Assembly (NCBI GenBank): GCA_902581005.1
Contig: CACHMT010000011.1
Coordinates: forward strand, 1 to 33,011
Direction: 5' to 3'
Length of the DNA: 33,011 nt
From: an uncultured Alphaproteobacteria bacterium
Lineage (GTDB): Bacteria > Pseudomonadota > Alphaproteobacteria > Rhodobacterales > Rhodobacteraceae
Shown piece by piece: positions 16,995 to 24,604 of this stretch. The notes under the pieces were generated by a model. The model had not been told where the DNA came from. It made no database searches and saw only the letters and a program-made list of their open reading frames with translations. Made by a program: the position numbers and the translations under genes. Numbering within the stretch: position 1 is the stretch's first letter; each line of letters starts with the position of its first letter.

Positions 16995-17375
16995 TTAAGC
17001 AGGGAAGGTAATGTCTGAAAGAGCATAAATTTTCCAACCGTTATTTGTATTTTTAAAAGCATAAAACGCAGTTGCTTCCTCAATAAGAGAACCATCGCCT
17101 CTTAGCCTTCTAACATTGCGGATTGCAACATGAGCTTTCTTGGCGGAAACCGCTACAATATCTATTTCAAAAGCGTCGCTTGTTGCCCACCCAATTTTCT
17201 CTTTTAGTTCTTTTGGATCAATTGGAAACTTATCTAACATATTAACTGAGTCTGCGCCGATATAAGCTAAGGGATAAGCAATACAATCATTGATTGTTTC
17301 CAAATCCGCTTCGTTAAAAGCATTTGCATATCTATTATAAGTCTCAAACACTTGGGCTCTAAGGTTCTTATCCAT
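16995..17375 (-). CDS. NTF2-like / SnoaL-like protein
   Basis: A 126-residue alpha+beta-cone protein. The opening FETYNRYANAFNEADLETIN is the family's N-terminal helix pair, and later strands EIDIVAVSAKKAHVAIRNVR and EATAFYAFKNTNNGWKIYAL fit the curved sheet. The ATG is preceded on its strand by GGAGTGAAG. The family includes enzymes (isomerases, hydratases) and non-catalytic ligand binders, and no catalytic residue can be picked with confidence. It is divergent from the GST gene across 87 bases that hold a dyad (17420-17445), and convergent with the exported lyase-like gene. Confidence 0.7.
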   Translation of the reverse strand: MDKNLRAQVFETYNRYANAFNEADLETINDCIAYPLAYIGADSVNMLDKFPIDPKELKEKIGWATSDAFEIDIVAVSAKKAHVAIRNVRRLRGDGSLIEEATAFYAFKNTNNGWKIYALSDITFPA

Positions 17376-17419
17376 TCTTCACTCCATTTTTTTATTGTTA
17401 CTTATCGCATTTAAGCTAA

Positions 17420-17445
17420 AGTTCAGGAAGTCTTAATTTTGAACT
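17420..17445. promoter_or_regulatory. Dyad in the NTF2/GST divergent promoter region
   Basis: AGTTCA (17420-17425) and TGAACT (17440-17445) form a perfect inverted repeat with a 14-base spacer inside an 87-base divergent gap. The geometry (20 bases between arm starts, about two helical turns) fits a dimeric regulator binding site. No adjacent regulator gene identifies the protein. Confidence 0.35.
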
Positions 17446-17462
17446 AATTATGAGAGTGAAAA

Positions 17463-18131
17463 ATGGATATAACATTGATTTATCTTGATTTTCCTTTTTG
17501 GAGAGCGGAGGTCTCTAGAATTGCTCTTTTTATGGGTGGGATTGAGTTTAACGATAGAAGGATTAATTCAGAGGAGTTTCAGAGAGTAAAATCAAAAGGG
17601 TTTTTAGATGATGGAACTTTGATCCCTTTTGGACAATTACCCGTATTAGTAGTAGATAGAATTTCTATTGCTCAGACAGGAGGCATAGCAAGATTCTGTG
17701 GAAAACTGGCTGATTTATATCCCAAAGATGATGATTTTCTGGCTGCTCAAATCGATCAGTTTATTGATTTTCAAACAGATGTATTTAATTGGATACTATT
17801 TTCTGGAAAAGATGTTTCAGAGAAACAGAAATTATTAAATAGAGAAGAACTCGTTGCCGGAGAACTGAAAACAAAACTTAAAATGTTAGAAAACTTTTTA
17901 TCTGCTTCAAGACCTTGGGCGGCTGGCTCTGATATGAGTATTGCTGACTTAGCTCTTTGGAGAAATATGGGATGGTTGGTGTCAGGAACAATTGATGGCA
18001 TTCCAAAAGATGTTTTAAATGAATTTCCAAAAATAAAAAGCATTTGCAGTTTGGTAGATGAACATCCGGATGTTGTGGAATGGATATCACGCACCTATCC
18101 AAAAAATTACCCTAGAGGTTCTTTTAAATAA
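17463..18131 (+). CDS. Glutathione S-transferase family protein
   Basis: A 222-residue cytosolic GST. The thioredoxin-like N domain has the invariant cis-proline P60 in FGQLPVLVVD and the glutathione gamma-glutamyl contact QTGG at 71-74. The helical C domain spans about 88-215, with the SIADLALW motif used to cap the fold. The opening LIYLDFPFWRAEVSRIALFM resembles sigma-class or related bacterial enzymes, where a Tyr near residue 7 activates the thiol. ATG 17463 is downstream of a GAGAGTG run. The gene is divergent from the NTF2-like gene and converges with the unknown minus-strand gene four bases after its stop. Cargo of the island, perhaps for detoxification. Confidence 0.86.
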   Translation: MDITLIYLDFPFWRAEVSRIALFMGGIEFNDRRINSEEFQRVKSKGFLDDGTLIPFGQLPVLVVDRISIAQTGGIARFCGKLADLYPKDDDFLAAQIDQFIDFQTDVFNWILFSGKDVSEKQKLLNREELVAGELKTKLKMLENFLSASRPWAAGSDMSIADLALWRNMGWLVSGTIDGIPKDVLNEFPKIKSICSLVDEHPDVVEWISRTYPKNYPRGSFK

Positions 18132-18134
18132 AAG

Positions 18135-18542
18135 TTACTTCAGCTTTTGAAGATAAGTTTGCATTCTATCAACATTAATTTTTGGAGGATCAATTAGTGT
18201 AGCCATTGTAATAAAAAACTTGTCTCCACCATTAGATGCGAGTCTGTCAATTATTGACTGTTCATCAATAGCGTGCCAATGACAGAAAAAAAAGTCGCCT
18301 TTACCGTAGAACAACTGGTAAAGAACAGCATAATTAGAGGAATCAAATTCATCCCAACTGTTTTCATCAACAATCTTTCTATCACTTAGGGTACGAAAAA
18401 AATGTTTTTTTGCATCGACTGTTTCATTATTAAACCAGTCTGAGTTTTTTTTGCGGTGTTTGAAGGCACTTTTAAAACCTTTCAGAGCATCAGAAGAATG
18501 AAACGTGTGTGTTGCGATATAGTGTTTAAGTTTGAGGTTCAT
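18135..18542 (-). CDS. Uncharacterised 135-residue protein
   Basis: I do not recognise the family with confidence. The protein is hydrophilic with no signal or membrane segment. It has an aromatic- and histidine-rich centre, FYGKGDFFFCHWHAIDEQS (about residues 78-96), and a C-terminal strand-like part FFITMATLIDPPKINVDRMQ. The FCHWHA-plus-helix pattern loosely recalls DUF4242-like ferredoxin-fold proteins that bind metal through His/Cys, but this is only a resemblance. A good GGGAG ribosome site precedes the ATG on the minus strand. It converges with the GST stop, leaving three bases between. Confidence 0.6.
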   Translation of the reverse strand: MNLKLKHYIATHTFHSSDALKGFKSAFKHRKKNSDWFNNETVDAKKHFFRTLSDRKIVDENSWDEFDSSNYAVLYQLFYGKGDFFFCHWHAIDEQSIIDRLASNGGDKFFITMATLIDPPKINVDRMQTYLQKLK

Positions 18543-18644
18543 TATTTTACTCCCTTCTTCACCTTAACCGTTATTGTTCTTTTCAGTCATTTTTCCCAAC
18601 AAAAAATCTCTGTTTTGATCCAAAAAAAATTTGACTACTACCTT

Positions 18645-18848
18645 TTACTTGTGAGCTAAAATCCAATTCAAAAGTGTATGACAGATATAGCTTAACACAA
18701 AAAAACCAAAGACAATTAAGACCGCAAGGTAAAATGGAGGGTTGCCCTCATTTAAACTAAGGGTGACTATAACCAGTGAAAATCCACTGCCAAAAAACCA
18801 TATGACTACCAGGAGTAGCCTTCGAATAATTTCTATTAATCTATCCAT
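18645..18848 (-). CDS. Small two-helix membrane protein
   Basis: A 67-residue ORF with two predicted membrane helices, LLLVVIWFFGSGFSLVIVTL (about 11-30) and PPFYLAVLIVFGFFVLSYIC (about 37-56), joined by the short loop SLNEGNPP. The N terminus is positively charged (MDRLIEIIRRL), as expected for an inside-first small membrane protein. No strong ribosome site precedes the ATG. Its coding reality is inferred from the clean membrane pattern and the gene-sized gap it fills; no function can be assigned. Confidence 0.5.
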   Translation of the reverse strand: MDRLIEIIRRLLLVVIWFFGSGFSLVIVTLSLNEGNPPFYLAVLIVFGFFVLSYICHTLLNWILAHK

Positions 18849-18890
18849 TAAATTTAATAGTAATGACTTATTTTAGAATTGGGAGGAAAT

Positions 18891-18990
18891 GTAATAAATG
18901 ATAGTGAAAATCCTTTTGTTTTGTTGGCTAGAATTACAGTTAAAAAAGGAAAAGGTTGACGCGTATTTGGAAATTGCTGAAGAGGTATAA
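18891..18990 (+). pseudogene. Remnant of an antibiotic-biosynthesis-monooxygenase-like (ABM) gene
   Basis: Read in one frame, bases 18912-18953 encode PFVLLARITVKKGK; one base later in another frame 18955-18990 encode VDAYLEIAEEV followed by a stop. Joined, this matches the opening strand and first helix of ABM-domain enzymes (a ferredoxin-like fold of about 95 residues). An extra A in the run at 18950-18953 separates the halves. A GGGAGGAAAT ribosome-like site lies at about 18881, but no start codon fits the first frame. The rest of the domain is gone, so this is a decayed fragment. Confidence 0.4.
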
Positions 18991-19074
18991 CATTTTTTTC
19001 GCTATTTAAAAAATGCACTAGATTTAGCTCCATATTTATTGGAATATATCTAAAGTTCAGATTATGAATTTTTT

Positions 19075-20361
19075 ATGAAAGATAAAGATTTAATAAGAAA
19101 AAGACATGTTAACGGTTTACGGTTAGCTGGCACGGTTGGGACCGGATTATTCTTCACGGGCATCATTGTCTCTATTCTAACAAATTTAGGTTGGGCAAGT
19201 GCGCTTGCAGGGCAATTATTTACTATTTTTACATTAACTGGAATGACCATATTTGTATTAGTTGCCGTATTTGTTAATACAAAAAATTATAACTATTTTC
19301 TGACTTTGCTTGTATTTTGGTTGCTTGTTTCTCCATGGCTTAGGCGTGCTATTTTCGGTATAGATGATGGAGTGGTTGACTATTTAAATACTTACGGTGG
19401 TAGAATGTTAGACTATTCCTTTGTGTTTATTTCTTATGGCATGATACTCGCGGTACTTTTATCAAGATTTTACCTTTCAGTAATTTTGATCATCTACTAC
19501 TATCTGATCACAGCACTTTCCGTTTCTAACATTATCTTCAACCCAAAAACATTTTTGACTTATGACCCCACTTTAATAACATCGAACCTTTATGCAATGA
19601 ATGGAGGAATTTTTTCCCAAAATGCAGCAATTACTACCTTCAGCGCCATAGCGTTAATTGCTATTGCATGGAGTATGCAAAGAAACCTTAAAGATGCAAT
19701 AGCCCACGAAAGGTCTAACAATCTTTTAGGAAGATATTTCTCTCCAGAGGTTAGAGATGAAATTGAGAAGAATAAGGATAAACATGACTTAGATCAGGAA
19801 AAAGAGCAACAAATTGCTGTTCTTTTTACCGATATATCCAATTTCACAAAACTCTCGGAAGGAATGAAACCCCAAGAGGTATTGGCTTTATTATCTGAGT
19901 ACCAAACAAAAATGGTGTCCGCAGTATTTGAACATGGGGGAACAGTTGATAAGTTTATTGGAGATAGCGTAATGGCTACCTTTGGAACTCCATTTTCAAG
20001 GGGAAATGATGCCCAAAATGCTCTAAATTGCGTCAGACAAATGCAAGTCTCTATGCGTGATTGGGAAAAACAAAGAGAAGAAAATAACTTACCAATTGTA
20101 AGGCACCGGGTTGGTGTCCATTTTGGAGGCTGTTTTGTTGGAAATGTGGGGAGTAGTGATAGGGTGGAATATACTGTTATCGGTGATACTGTTAATGTAG
20201 CGAGTAGAATTTGTGATGCCTGCAAAGAAATCGATGCCGAAGTATTATTTTCTGACAAAGTTATGAATAAAATAAATGAAAAGCTATCTTCTGAAGTGGT
20301 TTCCAAATTTTCTATAAGAGGAAGAAAAGAGAAAATAGACCTTCATAAAATTTCTGTATGA
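19075..20361 (+). CDS. Membrane adenylate cyclase (class III)
   Basis: A 428-residue cyclase making cAMP from ATP. Residues 16-200 hold about five or six membrane helices. A linker of the type RYFSPEVRDEIEKNKDKHDL follows (220-239). The catalytic domain starts at about 245: metal aspartates D253 (FTDISNFT) and D297 (KFIGDSVMATFG), adenine-selecting K293 and D371 (VIGDTVN), and transition-state N374 and R378 (NVASR). All key residues are present, so it should be active, with adenylate rather than guanylate specificity. The membrane part matches no named sensor that I can see. It is the last gene before the right island boundary. ATG 19075 has no strong ribosome site. Confidence 0.92.
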   Translation: MKDKDLIRKRHVNGLRLAGTVGTGLFFTGIIVSILTNLGWASALAGQLFTIFTLTGMTIFVLVAVFVNTKNYNYFLTLLVFWLLVSPWLRRAIFGIDDGVVDYLNTYGGRMLDYSFVFISYGMILAVLLSRFYLSVILIIYYYLITALSVSNIIFNPKTFLTYDPTLITSNLYAMNGGIFSQNAAITTFSAIALIAIAWSMQRNLKDAIAHERSNNLLGRYFSPEVRDEIEKNKDKHDLDQEKEQQIAVLFTDISNFTKLSEGMKPQEVLALLSEYQTKMVSAVFEHGGTVDKFIGDSVMATFGTPFSRGNDAQNALNCVRQMQVSMRDWEKQREENNLPIVRHRVGVHFGGCFVGNVGSSDRVEYTVIGDTVNVASRICDACKEIDAEVLFSDKVMNKINEKLSSEVVSKFSIRGRKEKIDLHKISV

Positions 20362-20430
20362 ATAAAACATGCGATCCAAAATACTGAGATTAGCCCATAA
20401 CTATATGAGATACTGATATGGAATAGGTAT

Positions 20431-20453
20431 TTTGTAGACTAAATTGTAGACTG
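20431..20453 (+). repeat. Right candidate integrase arm-type repeat
   Basis: Begins TTTGTAGAC and ends TTGTAGACTG; it contains two TTGTAGAC units twelve bases apart (20432-20439, 20444-20451). It matches 13261-13283 at 19 of 23 positions, all differences being transitions (C/T or G/A) toward A/T here. It lies 61 bases inside the right attachment repeat. The mirrored placement supports integrase or excisionase binding. Confidence 0.55.
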
Positions 20454-20514
20454 AAAAATATCTAGGCTTTAAAATATAATAAATTCAGATGATTAAAAAG
20501 AAATGGTGAGGAGG

Positions 20515-20526
20515 GTCTCTCCGCCA
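20515..20526. repeat. Right attachment-site repeat
   Basis: GTCTCTCCGCCA, identical and in the same orientation as the last 12 bases of tRNA-Ser (13138-13149). No other part of a tRNA is present here, so this is a duplicated fragment and not a second tRNA gene. It defines a 7.4-kb element with the integrase remnant next to the other copy. Confidence 0.75.
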
Positions 20527-20670
20527 AACCTTAATATGCTTATAACATATTGATTAGTATATATTATCTATTTCAAGGTTCTTCAAAAGGTGCATGCCCA
20601 AAATAAATGAGAAACTTGGCATAAAGTCTCAGGGCAAGTTAACGTTTTGATAACTGATACTTTAAGGGCG

Positions 20671-23463
20671 TTAAAAGTGGACGGATAAAGTATCTAAAGG
20701 CTTTTCTGATGAAGGTTTAAATTTTGTAAGATCAATATCTTTAACCGAGTCTTTGTATTCCTGCAGAGTAGGTGTTCTTCCTAATATCGCTGATAGCACT
20801 ACAACCGGTGTTGAAGCAAGAAGTGACTCTCCCTTTTTTTCAGATGAGTCTTCTACAACCCTGCCTTTAAAGAGGCGCGTTGATGTCGCAAGAACCGTAT
20901 CACCCTTTTCTGCCTTTTCTTGATTTCCCATGCAAAGGTTGCATCCAGGTCTCTCAAGGTACAATATATTTTCATACTCAATTCTTGCAGCTTGCTTAGG
21001 GTTCTTGTCGTCAAATTGGAATCCGGCATATTTTTCTAGAATCTCCCAGTCGCCTTCTTCCTTCAGTTCATCTATAATATTGTACGTTGGAGCTGCTACC
21101 ACTAAAGGTGCCTTAAACTTTACTTCACCTGATTTTTTTTCCAAATTGCGTAACATTTGAGCAACAATTTTCATATCTCCTTTATGAACCATACATGACC
21201 CAACAAAACCTAGATCTACAGATTTTTCTGCCCTGTAATAAGATATTGGTCTTATAGTATCGTGGGTATACCTCTTGGATATATCTATATTACTAACATC
21301 AGGATCTGCAATCATTGGCTCATTAATTTCATTGAGATCTACTACAACTTCTGCAAAATACTTGGCATTTCTGTCCGGCTTTAAAGCTGGCCTTTCCCCT
21401 GATTTTATTTCCTCTATTCTTAAAGATGCTTTATCTACCAATCCTTTTAAAGTTTGGTTTTTATTATCCATTCCTTTTTCAATCATTGTTTGTATTCGTT
21501 TTTTTGATATTTTTAATGACTTAATTAAAATGTCATCATCAGAAATACAGACGGAGGCTTTCGCTTTCATCTCAGCAGTCCAATCAGTAAAGGTAAATGC
21601 TTGATCTGACATTAAAGTACCAATATGCACTTCAATAACTCTTCCTTGAAAGACATTGTCGCCAAATTGTTTTAACATTTGCGCTTGCGTAGCATGAACA
21701 ACATCTCTGAAATCAACATGATTGTGCAAGTTCCCCTTAAAAGTAACCTTTACAGACTCGGGAATCGGCATTGTTGCTTCACCAGTTGCGAGAGCAAGTG
21801 CAACGGTACCGGAGTCTGCTCCAAACGCGATACCTTTTGACATTCTAGTATGTGAGTCTCCTCCAATAATAATAGCCCAATCATCTATTGTGAGGTCATT
21901 GAGCACTTTATGTATTACATCTGTCATTGAATGATAAACACCTTTTGGGTCTCGGGCAGTTATAAGACCAAAATCATGCATAAATTGCATTAATCTAGGG
22001 ATATTTTCTTGAGCCTTTATGTCCCAGACAGAAGCCGTATGACACCCAGACTGATATGCGCCATCAAGTGATGGAGATATAACGGTGGCAGCCATCGCTT
22101 CTAATTCTTGTGAAGTCATAAGTCCAGTGGTGTCCTGCGAACCTACAATATTTACTTTAACGCGCACATCGGAGCCTGCGACGAGCTTTTTGTCGCTCGT
22201 AAGACCAATAGCATTTTTATTAAATATTTTTTCAACTGCGGTGAGTCCTTGATCTTCGGAATGGATTTCTCTCGGCGAAGCGAATACAGGTGCAGGATCT
22301 TTGTTTAATATATTAGCTGAAAAATTTTGAAGTTTTTTTCCGAAGACTATAGAATAGGATCCTCCAGCTTTCATAAATTCAACCTTTTGCCTAGTAAATG
22401 ATGAGCTTACATCTACTAATTCCTTAGTTTCTTCTTTATTGTAAAGCTTCTTTGTTTTGGTGTTAATGATAAGTTCCGTTCCTGTTTCAACAGAATATAA
22501 TTGCTCTAAAATAGGCTCACCATCATTATTTAAAATAATATTTCCGTCAGAATCTTTCTTTTTAACCCAATTTTTTAAATCTATTCCAATACCCCCTGTC
22601 ACTCCAACAGTAGTTAGAAAAATTGGTGATATGCCATTTGTTCCAGCAACAATCGGAGCTACGTTTACATAAGGAATGTATGGGCTAGCCTTCTTACCTG
22701 TCCAAAGCGCCACATTATTTACACCGGACATCCTCGATGATCCAACTCCCATTGTGCCTTTTTCAGCAACAAGCATAACACTTTTGTCCGGATGAGCTAT
22801 CTTAAGCTGAGCGATTTCATTCTGAGCTTTTTTAGATATAAAACACTGTCCGTGAAGTTCTCTATCTGAACGAGAATGAGCCTGATTACCAGGTGACAGT
22901 AGGTCAGTAGAAATATCGCCTTCTGCAGCAACGTAGGTAACAACCTTTATCTTTTCTGGAATTGTATTTAACTTTGTAAAAAACTCCGCCTCCGAATAAC
23001 TTTCTAATATATCTTTAGCTATTTCGTTGCCAGCATTATATTTTTGCTCAAGCCTGTTTGTATCCGCTTCATAAAGAAAAACCTGTGTTTTTAGCACGTT
23101 AGCAGCTTGTTCTGAGACTTTAGTATCTTCATGAAAGGCTAGGTCTAAAAGAACCTCTACGGATGGCCCACCTTTCATGTGTGAAAGTAAGTCAAAAGCA
23201 AGTTTTTGATCAATTTCCTCGACACTATCCTCCTTTAGAATAAGTCTCTTTAAAAACTTTGCTTTGACTGAAGCGGCGCTGGTGGTGCCGGGCAATACAT
23301 CGTATATGAAATGCTTTACAGCATGTTCTCTAGCAGAAGACTTTGTCCTCAAAATTATATCTATAATTTCTTCTAATAGTTTTCCTTGGTCGATAGGCTT
23401 CGGACCAAGCCCAAGTTTTGCACGCTCTATTATTTCTTGCAAATAAGCTTCATATAACTTCAA
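20671..23463 (-). CDS. acnB: Aconitate hydratase B
   Basis: A 930-residue TCA-cycle enzyme interconverting citrate and isocitrate (AcnB also handles 2-methylisocitrate). The start is TTG at 23463: the protein opens LKLYEAYLQEIIERAKLGLG, aligning with the AcnB N terminus, and a GAGGGGG ribosome site lies just before it, whereas no ATG fits. HEAT-like helices fill about 1-160. Active-site blocks include GSQDTTGLMTSQEL, SGCHTASVWD and GGDSHTRM. The [4Fe-4S] ligands are C757 (GSCMVH), C841 and C844 (CNLCMGNQ). It is about 65 residues longer than E. coli AcnB; an insert with an NNDGEP loop near residues 305-345 explains part of this. C-terminal LSVHF differs from the E. coli tail. It is divergent from the aldolase gene. 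Confidence 0.95.
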   Translation of the reverse strand: MKLYEAYLQEIIERAKLGLGPKPIDQGKLLEEIIDIILRTKSSAREHAVKHFIYDVLPGTTSAASVKAKFLKRLILKEDSVEEIDQKLAFDLLSHMKGGPSVEVLLDLAFHEDTKVSEQAANVLKTQVFLYEADTNRLEQKYNAGNEIAKDILESYSEAEFFTKLNTIPEKIKVVTYVAAEGDISTDLLSPGNQAHSRSDRELHGQCFISKKAQNEIAQLKIAHPDKSVMLVAEKGTMGVGSSRMSGVNNVALWTGKKASPYIPYVNVAPIVAGTNGISPIFLTTVGVTGGIGIDLKNWVKKKDSDGNIILNNDGEPILEQLYSVETGTELIINTKTKKLYNKEETKELVDVSSSFTRQKVEFMKAGGSYSIVFGKKLQNFSANILNKDPAPVFASPREIHSEDQGLTAVEKIFNKNAIGLTSDKKLVAGSDVRVKVNIVGSQDTTGLMTSQELEAMAATVISPSLDGAYQSGCHTASVWDIKAQENIPRLMQFMHDFGLITARDPKGVYHSMTDVIHKVLNDLTIDDWAIIIGGDSHTRMSKGIAFGADSGTVALALATGEATMPIPESVKVTFKGNLHNHVDFRDVVHATQAQMLKQFGDNVFQGRVIEVHIGTLMSDQAFTFTDWTAEMKAKASVCISDDDILIKSLKISKKRIQTMIEKGMDNKNQTLKGLVDKASLRIEEIKSGERPALKPDRNAKYFAEVVVDLNEINEPMIADPDVSNIDISKRYTHDTIRPISYYRAEKSVDLGFVGSCMVHKGDMKIVAQMLRNLEKKSGEVKFKAPLVVAAPTYNIIDELKEEGDWEILEKYAGFQFDDKNPKQAARIEYENILYLERPGCNLCMGNQEKAEKGDTVLATSTRLFKGRVVEDSSEKKGESLLASTPVVVLSAILGRTPTLQEYKDSVKDIDLTKFKPSSEKPLDTLSVHF

Positions 23464-23814
23464 AACTACCCCCTCGCACTATATTTGAAATCTAAATTAA
23501 AGCAGAGTTTAGAAGACAGATACTATAATTTTTATGACGATTATGCAAGGTCTCGTAGGAAAGAGCACATAAAAAATTGGGTCTTCAAAATAGGTTCAAA
23601 AAACTAATTTTAAAATGGTATGAATATTGGTTAATAAAAAGTCATTGAAAGAATAACTGAATTTTTTTCCCTACAAAAACCGTCACTTTTATTTATTGAA
23701 AGTACGATCAATGTGTTTTTCAAATCTAGTTAATAAGAAATTTATAGAAAATTTTGTATACTTTTAAGTGTTCTATGCGACAATTAGAAGGCAATCTGGA
23801 GTAGGAGAAATGAT
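23464..23814. other. Divergent intergenic region between acnB and the aldolase
   Basis: 351 bases, very AT-rich, without ORFs of note. A candidate acnB promoter lies at 23522-23548 (minus). For the aldolase, TATACT at 23757-23762 is a fair -10 with only a poor -35, and GTAGGAGAAA at 23801-23810 is a strong ribosome site. I see no riboswitch-like or regulatory motif. Confidence 0.55.
23522..23548 (-). promoter_or_regulatory. Candidate acnB promoter
   Basis: On the minus strand, TTGCAT (23548-23543) and TATAGT (23527-23522) are separated by 15 bases, a little short of the usual 17. The -10 lies about 60 bases upstream of the TTG start. Confidence 0.35.
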
Positions 23815-24585
23815 ATGAATGAGAATTTACCACCACTCGTAAAAAATGGATCTATGACAATAGAGGAATGGCATGCTCGAGTAGATCTCGCAGCTTGCTA
23901 CAGACTAATGGCACACTTTGGTATGGATGACTTAATTTACAACCATATTTCTGCTAGAGTCCCGGGGCCTGATGAACATTTTCTTTTGAATCCATTCGGA
24001 TTACTTTATGAAGAAATAACTGCCTCAAATCTCGTAAAAGTTGATTTAGATGGAAATATAATTTCCGAGACAGAGGATAAAATAAATCCAGCGGGTTTTG
24101 TTATACATTCATGTATTCATAGAGAAAGGCCAGATATGCATTGTGTAATCCATACACATACCCCCGCAGGTGTTGGTGTATCATGTCAAGAAGAAGGGCT
24201 ATTGCCTTTAAGCCAAACAGGGCTTTTGTATAAAGATTTAATCGGTTATCACGAATATGAGGGACTAGCTTTAAATTTAGACGAGCAAAAAAGGTTGGTT
24301 GAAGATCTAGGAAACAATAAACAATTACTCATTTTAAAAAATCATGGCTTGCTCACATGTGGGCGAACAATACCTGAAGCCTTCATCATGATGTATTATT
24401 TAGAGCAGGCCTGTAAAATTCAGATAGCCGCTCAGGCAGGTAATAAGGTTAGTTTACCCAAACCGGAAGTGCAAGACTTGGTACATCAGCAGGCAATGAA
24501 AGGTTTTGGATCGAAATTAGGAGAAATGGAGTTTACAGCGCTAAAGCGACGACTTGCAAGACTAGGGTCCGATTATGCATCCTAA
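23815..24585 (+). CDS. Class II aldolase/adducin family protein
   Basis: A 256-residue protein of the fuculose-phosphate-aldolase/adducin fold. Zinc ligands are visible as H113 and H115 (VIHTHT) and H177 (LKNHGLL). The core includes LMAHFGMDDLIYNHISARVP and the signature FLLNPFGLLYEEITASNLVK. It lacks recognised phosphate-binding sugar motifs, so this is the generic adducin-like subgroup found in many alphaproteobacteria; a sugar aldolase or a decarboxylase-like activity is possible. A strong ribosome site GTAGGAGAAA precedes the ATG. It converges with the nitroreductase gene (19-base gap). Confidence 0.85.
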   Translation: MNENLPPLVKNGSMTIEEWHARVDLAACYRLMAHFGMDDLIYNHISARVPGPDEHFLLNPFGLLYEEITASNLVKVDLDGNIISETEDKINPAGFVIHSCIHRERPDMHCVIHTHTPAGVGVSCQEEGLLPLSQTGLLYKDLIGYHEYEGLALNLDEQKRLVEDLGNNKQLLILKNHGLLTCGRTIPEAFIMMYYLEQACKIQIAAQAGNKVSLPKPEVQDLVHQQAMKGFGSKLGEMEFTALKRRLARLGSDYAS

Positions 24586-24604
24586 ATAAGGCGTTTAATA
24601 AATA

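Larger units (their letters stand above)
20362..20670. other. Gene-free stretch at the right island boundary
   Basis: 309 bases between the cyclase stop and the aconitase stop. It holds the arm-type repeat (20431-20453) and the attachment repeat (20515-20526). Past the boundary it is AT-rich, with ATATG (20534-20538) pairing with CATAT in a short inverted repeat; I see no convincing ORF and no strong terminator. Confidence 0.6.

Noticed and set aside
18456-18659. A 67-residue plus-strand ORF
   Set aside because: Lies opposite the uncharacterised minus-strand gene and its upstream gap; low-complexity translation of AT-rich DNA.
20527-20580. AACCTT/AAGGTT inverted repeat as a terminator
   Set aside because: Arms are 6 bases and 42 apart, AT-rich between, without a T run.
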